The notes beneath the pieces were generated by a model. That model was given only the letters and a program-made list of their open reading frames with translations, searched no databases and was not told the DNA's origin. 64,000 nt of DNA from Halomicrobium urmianum (GTDB lineage: Archaea; Halobacteriota; Halobacteria; Halobacteriales; Haloarculaceae), in contig NZ_CP084090.1 in the NCBI RefSeq assembly GCF_020217425.1, positions 558,001-622,000 of the forward strand, given 5' to 3'. How positions within the stretch are numbered: the stretch's first letter is position 1; each line of letters opens with the position of its first letter. The position numbers and the translations under genes are program-made. Shown here piece after piece: positions 16,685 to 25,994 of the stretch.

Positions 16685-16763
16685 ACCGGTCGGATTCCGC
16701 ATACCCGCACGTAAGCCTGATGGGCGGGTGAGGGGCACCGGCCGACACCGACAGTCGCGACGA

Positions 16764-16774
16764 TAGGCTTAAGT
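16764..16774 (+). promoter_or_regulatory. TATA-like box of the trp operon
   Basis: TAGGCTTAAGT (with the CTTAAG core common in haloarchaeal boxes) lies about 55 bases before trpD, which would leave a leader of around 30 bases. No attenuator-type hairpin is visible in it. Confidence 0.4.
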
Positions 16775-16826
16775 CGATGTACGGATTTGTGCATTACAAC
16801 ACGAAGTAGTCCATTGGTGACCCACA

Positions 16827-17825
16827 ATGCAGGAATACATCGAGCGCGTGACGGAGGGGGAGGACCTGAGCCAGAGCGAGGCCCACGAGGCGGCGGCCGC
16901 GGTCTTCGAGGAGGCGACGGAGTCACAGATCGGCGCCCTGCTGGCGGCGCTGCGGGCCAAAGGAGAGACGGAGTCGGAGATCGCCGGCTTCGCCGAGGGG
17001 ATGCGCGACGCGGCGAAGACGATCCAGCCCGACCGGTCGCCGCTGGTCGACACCTGCGGCACGGGCGGGGACGACTACGACACGATCAACGTCTCGACGA
17101 CCAGCGCCATCGTGGCCTCGGGGGCGGGCGTGCCGATCGCCAAGCACGGCAACTCCTCCGTCTCCTCGTCGTCGGGTAGCTCCGACGTGCTGGAGGAGGT
17201 CGGCGTGACGCTGGAGAGCGACCCCGCAGCCGTCGAGGACACCATCGAATCCCACGGTATCGGGTACATGCACGCGCCGGATTTCCACCCCGCGATGAAG
17301 GCCGTCATCGGCCCGCGGAAGGAACTGGGGATGCGGACCGTCTTCAACGTCCTCGGGCCGCTCACGAATCCGGCGGGCGCAGACGCGCAGGTGATGGGCG
17401 TCTACGACGACGACCTCGTTCCGCTGATCGCGGAGGCGCTGGCCAACATGGACGTCGAGCGCGCGATGGTCGTCCACGGCGCCGGCATGGACGAGATTAC
17501 CGTCCACGACGAGACGACGGTCGCCGAGGTCGACGGGAACGACGTCGAGGAGTACGCGCTGGCGCCCGAGGACGTCGGTCTGGAGCAGCACGACATCGAG
17601 GCCGTCGCCGGCGGGACGCCCGCCGAGAACGCCGCCGACCTGCGCGGCATCGTCAAGGGCGAGGTCGACGGCGCGAAGCGGGACATCATCCTCGCGAACG
17701 CGGGCGCGGCCGCCTACGTCGCCGGCGTGGCCGACTCCCACCGCGACGGCGTCGAACTCGCCGCGCGGGCCATCGACGACGGCGACGCGGCCGAGAAGCT
17801 CGACGACCTCCGCGGGGCGGCATGA
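16827..17825 (+). CDS. trpD: Anthranilate phosphoribosyltransferase TrpD
   Basis: A 332-residue enzyme that joins anthranilate and PRPP in tryptophan synthesis. The PRPP and substrate-binding motif GTGGDDYDTINVSTT and the KHGN motif are intact, as is the later VHGAGMDE segment. It is the first gene of a four-gene operon; its stop overlaps the trpF start (ATGA at 17822). Length and N-terminal helical domain are normal for the family. Confidence 0.96.
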   Translation: MQEYIERVTEGEDLSQSEAHEAAAAVFEEATESQIGALLAALRAKGETESEIAGFAEGMRDAAKTIQPDRSPLVDTCGTGGDDYDTINVSTTSAIVASGAGVPIAKHGNSSVSSSSGSSDVLEEVGVTLESDPAAVEDTIESHGIGYMHAPDFHPAMKAVIGPRKELGMRTVFNVLGPLTNPAGADAQVMGVYDDDLVPLIAEALANMDVERAMVVHGAGMDEITVHDETTVAEVDGNDVEEYALAPEDVGLEQHDIEAVAGGTPAENAADLRGIVKGEVDGAKRDIILANAGAAAYVAGVADSHRDGVELAARAIDDGDAAEKLDDLRGAA

Positions 17826-18496
17826 CGCGCGCGAAGGTCTGCGGGATAACCCGGGCGGCGGACCGCGACGCCGCGGTCGCCGCCGGCGCCGACGCGGTCG
17901 GCGTCATCAGCGAGGTCCCGGTGGACACGCCCCGCGAGGTCGGTCCGGAGACGGCGGCGGACCTCCTCGCCGGCGTCCCGCCGCTGGTGACGGGCGTCCT
18001 CGTGACGATGCCCGAGTCGGTGCAGGACGCTGTGACGCTCGCCGAGCGCGTCCGGCCCGACGCCGTTCAGATCCACGGCGGCCTCGACCCGGCCGAGGTG
18101 GGCGCGCTCCGCCGACGCGTCGACGCGCAGGTGCTCGCCGTGGCCGACGCCGAGGGCGACGCGGCGGCCGACTACGCGGCCGTCGCGGACGCCCTGCTGA
18201 TCGACTCCGTCGACGAGGATGGCGGCGGCGGCACCGGCGAGACTCACGACTGGGAGCGGACCCGCGCCCTCGTCACGGGTCTCGACGCGCCGGTGCTGCT
18301 GGCCGGCGGACTCACGCCCGACAACGTCGCCGAGGCCGTCGAGACGGTCGAGCCGTTCGGCGTGGACGTCGCCTCGGGCGTCGAGAGCGAAGGCGGCGCG
18401 AAGGACCACGCCGCCGTCGAGCGGTTCGTCGCGGCGGCGACGGCGGCGGGCGAAAACACCGGGAAGGGGCCCGCGGCAGAGGAGGTGTCACCGTGA
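17822..18496 (+). CDS. trpF: Phosphoribosylanthranilate isomerase TrpF
   Basis: A 224-residue TIM-barrel isomerase that converts N-(5'-phosphoribosyl)anthranilate to CdRP. KVCGITRAAD is the conserved beta1 segment with the catalytic Cys. Later landmarks are VQIHGGLD, LIDSVDE, LLAGGLTPDNV and VDVASGVES, the phosphate-binding loops. It overlaps trpD by 4 bases and its stop overlaps the trpE GTG (GTGA), consistent with translational coupling. Confidence 0.95.
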   Translation: MTRAKVCGITRAADRDAAVAAGADAVGVISEVPVDTPREVGPETAADLLAGVPPLVTGVLVTMPESVQDAVTLAERVRPDAVQIHGGLDPAEVGALRRRVDAQVLAVADAEGDAAADYAAVADALLIDSVDEDGGGGTGETHDWERTRALVTGLDAPVLLAGGLTPDNVAEAVETVEPFGVDVASGVESEGGAKDHAAVERFVAAATAAGENTGKGPAAEEVSP

Positions 18497-20124
18497 GCCC
18501 CGAACTCGACTGCAGTCGCGAGGCGTTCGCCGACCTGGCTGCGGGGGACGACCCCGTGGTCGTCCGGACGGTCGCCGAGCTGGACGTCGACGTTGAGCCG
18601 CTGGCGGCCTACGCGGCGCTGACCGGGCACACGACCGACCGCGAGCACAGCGAGTACGCCTTCCTCCTGGAGAGCGCCGAGAAGGTCGCCTCCAGCGATC
18701 CGGACGGCGCGTTCGCGCCGCGGACCGACGACCGCCACGCGCGCTACTCCTTCGTGGGCTACGACCCCGACGCGGTCGTCACCGTCGACGAGGAGACGCG
18801 CGTCCGGGCGTTCGACGACCGGATCGCCGACCTGGTGACCGCCGACGGCGGCGACGTGCTGGACGACCTCCGGGCGGCGATGCCGGACGCCGACCTGCGA
18901 GGCTTCCCCGACCGCCACCGACAGCACCTCGACGGCGGCCTCGTGGGCTTCCTGGCCTACGACGCCGTCTACGACCTCTGGCTCGACGAGGTCGGCCTGG
19001 AGCGGCCCGACTCCCGGTTCCCCGACGCCCAGTTCGTCCTCACCACGGCGACGCTGCGGTTCGACCACGTCGAGGACACCGTCTCGCTGGTGTTCACGCC
19101 CGTCGTCCGGGCCGACGAGGACGCGGGCCAGCGCTACGACGAACTCCTCGCGGAGGCCGAGGCCGTCGAGAGCGCCCTTCAGGCGGCCGACGACCTGGAG
19201 ACCTGCGGGTTCGTCCGCGAGCGCGAGGAGGCGGGCCCGAAAGACGAGTACGAGGACGCCGTCGAGCGCGCCAAGGAGTACGTCCTCAGCGGCGACATCT
19301 ACCAGGGCGTCATCTCTCGCAAGCGCGATCTGTACGGCGAGATGGACCCGCTCGGGCTCTACGAGTCGCTGCGCGCGGTCAACCCGTCGCCGTACATGTA
19401 CCTGCTGGACTACGACGGCCTGACCGTGGTCGGCGCCAGCCCAGAGACGCTGGTCTCCGTGGCCGACGACCACGTCGTCTCCAACCCCATCGCCGGTACG
19501 TGCCCGCGCGGTACGAGCCCCGTCGAGGACCGCCGGCTGGCCGGCGAGATGCTCGCCGACGGCAAGGAGCGGGCCGAGCACACCATGCTCGTCGACCTGG
19601 CGCGCAACGACGTGCGCCGCGTCGCCGAGCCCGGGTCGGTCCGCGTCGAGGAGTTCATGAACGTGCTGAAGTACAGCCACGTCCAGCACATCGAGTCGAC
19701 GGTGACGGGGACGCTCGCGGACGGTGCCGACGCGTTCGACGCGGCCCGCGCCACCTTCCCCGCCGGGACGCTCTCGGGCGCGCCGAAGATCCGCGCCATG
19801 GAGATCATCGACGAACTGGAGCGGTCGCCCCGCGGCCTCTACGGCGGCGGCGTCGGCTACTTCTCCTGGACCGGCGACGTCGACATGGCCATCGTGATCC
19901 GCTCCGCGACGATAGAGGAAACCAGCGAGGGATCGCAGCGCACTACGGTCCAGGCCGGCGCGGGCATCGTCGCGGACTCCGTCCCCGAGAGCGAATACGA
20001 GGAGACGGAGAACAAGATGGGCGGCGTGCTGGACGCCGTCGAGCGCATCGAGCAGTCGGCGGGGAACGTAGCGAGTGCGACCGATCCCGACGCGGCCGAG
20101 GCCGCCGAGGAGGCGTCCCGATGA
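18493..20124 (+). CDS. trpE: Anthranilate synthase component I TrpE
   Basis: A 543-residue chorismate-using synthase large subunit. The C-terminal chorismate-binding domain is complete: SGDIYQGVISRK, ASPETLV, NPIAGTCPRG, DLARNDVRRV, GTLSGAPKIRAMEIID and GGGVGYFSW. The N-terminal LLES-type region (FLLESAEK), which forms the tryptophan feedback-inhibition site, is present. It starts at GTG 18493 overlapping trpF, and its stop overlaps trpG. Together with TrpG it makes anthranilate from chorismate and glutamine. Confidence 0.96.
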   Translation: MSPELDCSREAFADLAAGDDPVVVRTVAELDVDVEPLAAYAALTGHTTDREHSEYAFLLESAEKVASSDPDGAFAPRTDDRHARYSFVGYDPDAVVTVDEETRVRAFDDRIADLVTADGGDVLDDLRAAMPDADLRGFPDRHRQHLDGGLVGFLAYDAVYDLWLDEVGLERPDSRFPDAQFVLTTATLRFDHVEDTVSLVFTPVVRADEDAGQRYDELLAEAEAVESALQAADDLETCGFVREREEAGPKDEYEDAVERAKEYVLSGDIYQGVISRKRDLYGEMDPLGLYESLRAVNPSPYMYLLDYDGLTVVGASPETLVSVADDHVVSNPIAGTCPRGTSPVEDRRLAGEMLADGKERAEHTMLVDLARNDVRRVAEPGSVRVEEFMNVLKYSHVQHIESTVTGTLADGADAFDAARATFPAGTLSGAPKIRAMEIIDELERSPRGLYGGGVGYFSWTGDVDMAIVIRSATIEETSEGSQRTTVQAGAGIVADSVPESEYEETENKMGGVLDAVERIEQSAGNVASATDPDAAEAAEEASR

Positions 20125-20732
20125 GCGTGGCAACCGCCGACGAGGCGCGCGTCCTCTTCGTAGACAACTTCGACTCGTTCACCTACAACCTCGTGGAGTA
20201 CGTCTCCGAGCACGCCGAGGCGGAGGTCGTCCGGAACACGGCGTCGCTGTCCGACGTCGAGGCCGTCGACCCGGACGCGATCGTCGTCTCGCCCGGGCCG
20301 GGCCACCCCGAGAACGACCGCGACGTGGGCGTCACGCCGGACGTCCTCCGCGAGGTCAGCCCAGAGGTGCCCACGCTGGGGGTCTGCCTGGGCCTGGAGA
20401 CCGCCGTCTACGCCTACGGCGGCGAGGTCGGCCGGGCTCCCGAGCCGATCCACGGTAAGGCCTTCCCCGTCGAGCACGACGGCGCGGGCGTCTTCGCCGG
20501 CCTCGAACAGGGCTTTCAGGGCGGGCGCTACCACTCGCTGGTCGCCACCGAGGTGCCGGACTGCTTCGACGTCACCGCGACCACCGAGGTCGAGGGCGAG
20601 GACGGCCCCGAGGAGCTGGTCATGGGGGTCCGCCACCGCGAGCACCCGATCGAGGCCGTCCAGTTCCACCCGGAGTCGGTGCTGACCGCGGTGGGCCACG
20701 ACGTCATCCGGAACTTCCTCGACGGGGTCTGA
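20121..20732 (+). CDS. trpG: Anthranilate synthase component II (glutamine amidotransferase) TrpG
   Basis: A 203-residue class I amidotransferase, started at the ATG at 20121 (MSVATADEARVLFVDNFDSF). The catalytic Cys in GVCLG and the His-Glu pair in AVQFHPES are present, as is SPGPGHPEN. The usual GVCLGHQ is changed to GVCLGLET, so the conserved His-Gln after the nucleophile is missing. The motif GFQGGRYHSL is normal. It ends the trpDFEG operon; the other trp genes (CBA) are not in this window. Confidence 0.93.
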   Translation: MSVATADEARVLFVDNFDSFTYNLVEYVSEHAEAEVVRNTASLSDVEAVDPDAIVVSPGPGHPENDRDVGVTPDVLREVSPEVPTLGVCLGLETAVYAYGGEVGRAPEPIHGKAFPVEHDGAGVFAGLEQGFQGGRYHSLVATEVPDCFDVTATTEVEGEDGPEELVMGVRHREHPIEAVQFHPESVLTAVGHDVIRNFLDGV

Positions 20733-20764
20733 GTCCTCCGCGGACGCCGGACCGTCCGCTCCCG

Positions 20765-20944
20765 CTACAGCACTGAGATCCCGACCGCACCCAGCACCCA
20801 CAGCACCGCGACCGCCAGCGTCGCCAGGAGCACGAGCTTCCAGGCGACGCGCAGCACGAGCCGACCGACGAGGATCACGAGCGCGAGGGCGATCAGGCCG
20901 ACGAGGAGCGTGGGGGGCGAGCCAAGCGCACCGAACTGGAACAT
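20765..20944 (-). CDS. Small membrane protein (59 aa)
   Basis: A 59-residue frame from an ATG at 20944 to a TAG at 20765, opposing the trp operon. It has two closely spaced hydrophobic stretches (PTLLVGLIALALVILVGRLV and WKLVLLATLAVAVLWVLGAV) separated by a short basic turn, which suggests a hairpin membrane protein. No homology recognised, but composition and start are credible. Confidence 0.5.
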   Translation of the reverse strand: MFQFGALGSPPTLLVGLIALALVILVGRLVLRVAWKLVLLATLAVAVLWVLGAVGISVL

Positions 20945-21474
20945 ACCTGAACCTACGTGCCCTGCGGCATATGTCTTGTCGCCCGGCGGTCACTCGCCCA
21001 CGATCAGCGTGCACTCCGTGCCGGCGCGCTCGACGCCATACCTATCAGAAATCAAAACAGATCGAGGGCGGTAGGGCGTGTTCCGTCAGGTGCGGGCGAA
21101 CACGCATTCAGAACCCAACCACTCGAGTCCGTTGCGGATGACAGTTTCGACTGAAGAGGCGACGCCCTCTCGCGATTCTCGATCGAAAGGTTCACTTTCA
21201 CTGTGGTCCGATACGATTAATAAGCTGTCGGCAACTGCTAGATACCGCACGCGAACACGGTCCCGCCGACGCTGGATCGCGGCTGATATTACCCACCAGT
21301 GATATGTTCGAACAGGCACTCGACTGACCGGTACTCCCACCACCCAGCAGGGGAATCATCGGTTACTATTTAGCCATCCAAGTAAACACCAATGTCGTTA
21401 CGAATGAGCCCGGTTCTGCCAGTCACTGAACGCGGTATCGTCCGACGAAGCGCCGTCGTCGGGAGGCGCGAGGC
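20945..21474. other. Intergenic region before nrdJ, possible decayed genes
   Basis: The 530 bases are lower in GC than the flanks. On the minus strand an 85-residue frame (21086-21343, ending LEWLGSECVFART) has an acidic haloarchaeal character but no recognised family. A further out-of-register tail (RYGVERAGTECTLIVGE) appears at about 21000-21050. They look like remnants of a lost gene or duplicated small proteins. No promoter for nrdJ stands out. Confidence 0.35.
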
Positions 21475-24400
21475 ATGAGCGACGTAGATCTCTCGATCGA
21501 CGAGGTTGACCTGCCGATAAAGCGCACCACGGGCGACACGCTCGCGGAGCGCCTGACCGACAACGCCTACCACAACATCCTGCCCGCCCGCTACCTCCGC
21601 AAGGACGCGGACGGCGAACTCATCGAGGAGCAGGAGGACCTCTTCGAACGCGTCGCGAAGAACATCGCCCTCGCCGAGGCCGTCTTCGAGGCCGAGAAGC
21701 AGGGCGTCGACGTCACGGTTTCGCCCGACCAGCTCAAGCCCGACCACCCGCGCCGGGACGAACTGGCCGAGGAGGTCTTCGGCAAGGGCACTTCCGCCGC
21801 CGACGACGTCGAGACTGAGCTCTCCATCTACAACGTCAACAAGTTCGCTTACGAGACGCTGGTCCCCGAGCTCCCCGACGCGGTCCGCGAGCACGTCGAG
21901 GAGAAGGCCGCGGAGTTCCAGGGCCTGATGGAGGACCTCTCCTTCATGCCCAACTCCCCGACCCTGATGAACGCCGGGGACGAGCTCCAGCAGCTCTCGG
22001 CCTGCTTCGTCGACTCGCCGGAGGACGACATCGACGACATCCACCAGACGGCCAAGGAGGCCGCGCAGGTGTTCCAGTCCGGCGGCGGCATGGGCTACGC
22101 CTTCTGGCGGCTGCGCCCCTACGGCGACCCCGTCGGCTCCACCGGCGGCATCGCGTCCGGTCCGATCACGTTCATGCGGACCTACGACCAGATGTGCGAG
22201 ACCATCGCGCAGGGCGGCGCCCGCCGCGGCGCACAGATGGGCGTCATGCGCGTCTCCCACCCCGACGTCATCCAGTTCATCCACGCCAAGAACAAGGACG
22301 TCTCCCTGGCGGAGACGCTGCGCCTGAACGACCCCGACGACTTCACGCACAACTCCTTCGCCGACGCTCTGGAGGAGGCCCGCGAGCTGATCGACGACGA
22401 CGGGAAGGTCCCCAAGCACCTCCGCAACGCCGTCGAGGGCCACCTCTCTAACTTCAACATCTCCGTCGGCATCACCGACGACTTCATGGAGGCCCTGCAG
22501 GCGGGCGAGGAGTTCACCTTCACCAACCCGCGCACGGGCGAGGCCCACGTCGCGACCGAGCAGACCGAGGAGCTGTACGAGATGTTCGACCTCGGCGAGT
22601 ACGTCGAGGTCGGCGAGGAGCTGTCCATCCCCGCGGAGAAGCTCTGGGAGCGCATCGTCGAGGGCGCCCACGAGAACGGCGAGCCCGGCGTGATCTATCT
22701 TGAAAGAGTAAACAAGGAACACAGCTTCGATGTTGACAAACATCCAGATCACCGCATCTTAGCCACAAATCCTTGCGGGGAACAGCCGCTCGAAGAGTAC
22801 GAAGCGTGTAATCTTGGCCACATCAACCTCTCGACGCTGGCCGACCAGGGCGCGCCCGACTGGCGCGTCTGGTCCGAGCGCCACGCCGACGAGTACGACT
22901 CCCTGGAGGACGCCGTCGACGCCTTCCTCGAGGAGGCGCTGGACGTCGAGGCGTTCCAGCGCCGCATCGAGCTGGGCACGCGCTTCCTCGAGAACGTCGT
23001 CACGATGTCGGACTTCCCGGTCCCGCAGATCGAGGAGAAGGTCCGCGAGATGCGCAAGATCGGCCTGGGCATCATGGGTCTGGCCCAGCTGTACATCCAG
23101 CTCGGCGTGAAGTACGGCAGCGACGAGGCCAACGAGATCGCCCGTCAGGTCATGCGGGACATCAACCACGGCTCGAAGCGGGCCAGCCACGAGCTCGCGC
23201 AGGACCGCGGGAGCTTCGACGAGTGGGACAAGTCCAAGTACGCGAACCCCACCGAGTACCCCGAGTGGTTCGAGAAGCAGACCGGCCTCGACCCCGAGGA
23301 GTGGGAGGACGGCTTCCCGATCCGGAACCACAACACGACGACCATCGCCCCGACCGGGACGACGTCGATGGTGGGCAACACCTCCGGCGGCTGTGAGCCC
23401 ATCTACAACGTCGCCTACTACAAGAACGTCTCCGACGACGTCCAGGGCGACGAGATGCTCGTCGAGTTCGACGACTACTTCCTGCGCACGCTGGAGGCCA
23501 ACGACATCGACGTCGAGGAGGTCAAACGGGAGGCCCAGGAACAGATGTCGAACAACGAGTTCGACGGCGTCGAGGGCCTCTCGACGGTGCCGGACGCCAT
23601 CGGCGAGCTGTTCGTCACGACCGGCGACCTGACGCCCAAGCAGCACGCCTCGATCCAGTGCGCCTGCCAGCAGGGCGTCGACTCCGCCATCTCCAAGACC
23701 GTCAACGCGCCCAACGACTCCTCCGTCGAGGACGCCGCGGAGGTCTTCGAGTACATCTACGAGCACGGCGGCAAGGGCGTCACTTACTACCGCGACGGCA
23801 CCCGCAGCAAGCAGGTGCTCACCACGCGCGCCCAGAACACCGAGTTCGCCGAGATGGACGAGGCCGAGGTGGTCGCCCAGATCGAGGAGATCTTCGGCGG
23901 CATCGAGGGCTTCCTCGAGCACGAGGCCGTCCAGGAGGCGCTCGACCGGTCCGTCGAGGACCTGCTCGACGTGGCCGACGGCGACGAGAGCGCCTACGCC
24001 CGCAAGCAGCCCCGGCCTGACGTCCTCCACGGCGTCACCCAGCGCATCGACACGGGCTACGGCAAGCTCTACGTCAACATCAACGAGGATCCCGAGACGG
24101 AGCGGCCGTTCGAGCTGTTCGCCAACATCGGCAACTCCGGCGGCTTCACCGCCTCCTTCACCGAGGCGCTGGCCAAGACCATCTCGACGGCGCTGCGCAG
24201 CGGCGTCGACCCGCAGGAGATCGCCGACGAGCTACAGGGCATCCGCAGTCCGAAGGTCGCCTGGGACAAGGGCGAGCAGATCCAGTCCATCCCTGACGCT
24301 ATCGGCACCGCGATGCGCCGCTACCTCGACGGCGAGGTCGACAAGGCCTACCCGCAGCAGCAGACCCTCGAGGAGACCGCCGAGGACGAAGCGACGGACG

Positions 24401-24660
24401 ACCAGAACCGCCAGTCTCCCCCGCCTGAGACGGACGGCGGTCCGGAATCGCTCGCCGATTCCGGAGCACGGGAGACTGCGTCGCAGTCCGCCGGCGGCGT
24501 CGCCGCACAGAACGGCGACGACTCGGCCGGCGACGAGGCCGACCAGCAGGCGCTCATCGACGCGGGCGAGAGCCCCGAGTGCCCCGAATGCGGCGCGATG
24601 TCGCTGTACTACTCCGAGGGCTGCAAGACCTGCGAGTCCTGCGGCTGGTCCGAGTGCTGA
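21475..24660 (+). CDS. nrdJ: Adenosylcobalamin-dependent ribonucleotide reductase (class II)
   Basis: A 1,061-residue class II reductase that makes deoxyribonucleotides using coenzyme B12. Cys177 (LSACFVD), Cys434 in NPCGEQPLEEYEACNLG and Cys445 match the redox pair and the thiyl-radical cysteine, including the NxCxE motif. The substrate-loop segment TIAPTGTTSMVGNTSGG is normal. After the catalytic barrel comes a low-complexity linker (about residues 960-1035) and a C-terminal tail with CPECGAMS and CKTCESCGWSEC, a zinc-ribbon and redox-cysteine tail typical of long class II enzymes. A low-GC tract overlies the active site (see findings). No nrdR or AdoCbl riboswitch was found upstream. Confidence 0.96.
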   Translation: MSDVDLSIDEVDLPIKRTTGDTLAERLTDNAYHNILPARYLRKDADGELIEEQEDLFERVAKNIALAEAVFEAEKQGVDVTVSPDQLKPDHPRRDELAEEVFGKGTSAADDVETELSIYNVNKFAYETLVPELPDAVREHVEEKAAEFQGLMEDLSFMPNSPTLMNAGDELQQLSACFVDSPEDDIDDIHQTAKEAAQVFQSGGGMGYAFWRLRPYGDPVGSTGGIASGPITFMRTYDQMCETIAQGGARRGAQMGVMRVSHPDVIQFIHAKNKDVSLAETLRLNDPDDFTHNSFADALEEARELIDDDGKVPKHLRNAVEGHLSNFNISVGITDDFMEALQAGEEFTFTNPRTGEAHVATEQTEELYEMFDLGEYVEVGEELSIPAEKLWERIVEGAHENGEPGVIYLERVNKEHSFDVDKHPDHRILATNPCGEQPLEEYEACNLGHINLSTLADQGAPDWRVWSERHADEYDSLEDAVDAFLEEALDVEAFQRRIELGTRFLENVVTMSDFPVPQIEEKVREMRKIGLGIMGLAQLYIQLGVKYGSDEANEIARQVMRDINHGSKRASHELAQDRGSFDEWDKSKYANPTEYPEWFEKQTGLDPEEWEDGFPIRNHNTTTIAPTGTTSMVGNTSGGCEPIYNVAYYKNVSDDVQGDEMLVEFDDYFLRTLEANDIDVEEVKREAQEQMSNNEFDGVEGLSTVPDAIGELFVTTGDLTPKQHASIQCACQQGVDSAISKTVNAPNDSSVEDAAEVFEYIYEHGGKGVTYYRDGTRSKQVLTTRAQNTEFAEMDEAEVVAQIEEIFGGIEGFLEHEAVQEALDRSVEDLLDVADGDESAYARKQPRPDVLHGVTQRIDTGYGKLYVNINEDPETERPFELFANIGNSGGFTASFTEALAKTISTALRSGVDPQEIADELQGIRSPKVAWDKGEQIQSIPDAIGTAMRRYLDGEVDKAYPQQQTLEETAEDEATDDQNRQSPPPETDGGPESLADSGARETASQSAGGVAAQNGDDSAGDEADQQALIDAGESPECPECGAMSLYYSEGCKTCESCGWSEC
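22691..22820. other. Low-GC tract across the nrdJ active site
   Basis: These 130 bases are about 47% GC by hand count (61 of 130), against about 65-70% on either side, with codons such as TTA, AGA, GTA and AAT otherwise scarce in the gene. They cover the NPCGEQPL segment with the thiyl-radical Cys codon at 22774. The reading frame is unbroken. Confidence 0.75.
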
Positions 24661-24784
24661 CGATTCGGTGACTGGCGCCTGAACCGCGGTACCTCTCTTC
24701 TCGCTCTCCCGGTCTCTCTCCGTCGTTCTCTCGTTCTCGCTTCCGCCAGCGACGCCCGTGCGACCACGCCAGCAGCCCGACCGA

Positions 24785-25894
24785 TCAGTCGACCACGTCC
24801 TTCACTCTGGCGTCGGTCATCAGCTCGGGGAGGATCGTCCGCGCGAACTCGAGGAAGACGACGAGGACGATGGGCCCGAGGAAGACGCCGTACCAGCCGA
24901 AGGCGACGGCGCCGAAGACGTAGGCCATGAGGACGAGGCCCATGTTCAGCTCGCCGGCGGAGATCCACGGCCGGACGATCGTGTCCGGGAACACGTCGAC
25001 GACGACGAATGTCACCAGGAAGAAGGCGATCGGGAACCACAGCGGCGTCCCCCCGGTCACGGCGCGGTAGGCCAGAAAGCCCGCCATCGGGAAGTAGACC
25101 AGCTTGATGCCGATAGCCGGGACGAGCGTCATGATCCCCGTCACCATCGCCAGCAGGAAGACGTAGGGGATCGTGACGCCCTCCGGCGCCACGAACTGCA
25201 GCGCGTAGTAGTTCACGCCGGCGATCAGGGCCGTGAGCGCCACCAGAACTAGGTTACCCCAGTAGATGTGCTCCAGCTCCGCGTCGACGGTCGCCATGAC
25301 CGAGATGACACTGGGCTGGTCGTCGAAGGTGCCGCGTGCCCACTCGGCGATGTCGTCGTCGTACTGGAGCAGGTAGTAGGCCACTACCACCATGACGAAG
25401 ACGTCGGTAACGATGCCCAGAACCACCGGGCCGTACTGGAGCAGCGGGTCGAGTGCCGAGCCGAGGCCCCCTCCAGAGAGCGCGCCGCCACCGCCGTTCG
25501 CCGTCCCGTCCGGTAGCGTCCCCTCCTCCAGCGATCGGGCGATACCGGCGTAGGGCTGTAAGATCGACCCGTACTCGGAGAGCTGGTGCGTATCCAGGAA
25601 GGCCTCGACGTCGTGGGCCACACGATAGAGCGCGAGCGCGACGACGGCGATCATCGGGAGACCGACGAGCAGCAGCGTCGCCGTCGCGGCGATTCGCGAG
25701 TCTTCGACCTCCAGTCCGCCGGTGTCGTCGATGAACTCGGCGATGCGGACGTACGCCGGGCGGACGGCGTAGTAGAGGAAGAGCCCGAAGACGAGCCCGC
25801 CCAGCACCGTCCACAGCGTGTATCCGACGACTGCGACGAGCAGGCCGCCGGCGATCCACCAGAGGACCCGCGTGCTCCGCTCGTCCAGGTCCAT
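24785..25894 (-). CDS. AI-2E-family (PF01594-type) permease
   Basis: A 369-residue multi-pass membrane protein of the AI-2E transporter family. Two N-terminal helices are followed by a soluble stretch containing a Gly-rich loop near residue 145, then a C-terminal block of about five helices with the conserved PYVFLLAMVTGIMTLVPAIG and AFGWYGVFLGPIVLVVFLEF segments. The start is the ATG at 25894; a longer frame upstream is decayed sequence. Substrates of this family are mostly unknown; some act as Na+/H+ antiporters or AI-2 exporters. A second family member lies at 32509. Confidence 0.85.
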   Translation of the reverse strand: MDLDERSTRVLWWIAGGLLVAVVGYTLWTVLGGLVFGLFLYYAVRPAYVRIAEFIDDTGGLEVEDSRIAATATLLLVGLPMIAVVALALYRVAHDVEAFLDTHQLSEYGSILQPYAGIARSLEEGTLPDGTANGGGGALSGGGLGSALDPLLQYGPVVLGIVTDVFVMVVVAYYLLQYDDDIAEWARGTFDDQPSVISVMATVDAELEHIYWGNLVLVALTALIAGVNYYALQFVAPEGVTIPYVFLLAMVTGIMTLVPAIGIKLVYFPMAGFLAYRAVTGGTPLWFPIAFFLVTFVVVDVFPDTIVRPWISAGELNMGLVLMAYVFGAVAFGWYGVFLGPIVLVVFLEFARTILPELMTDARVKDVVD

Positions 25895-25994
25895 CCCCTC
25901 AGACTTGGGCGTCGCGACCGGTAAAGAGCGCCCCTGCAACGTCCGGTCGCCGACGGGAGCCGCCGGGAACGATGGGATCCCGCCGCAGATACCC

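Noticed and set aside
21350-21474. Cobalamin riboswitch before nrdJ
   Set aside because: No B12-box-like sequence or extended fold is visible; the leader is short and AT-poor only in part.
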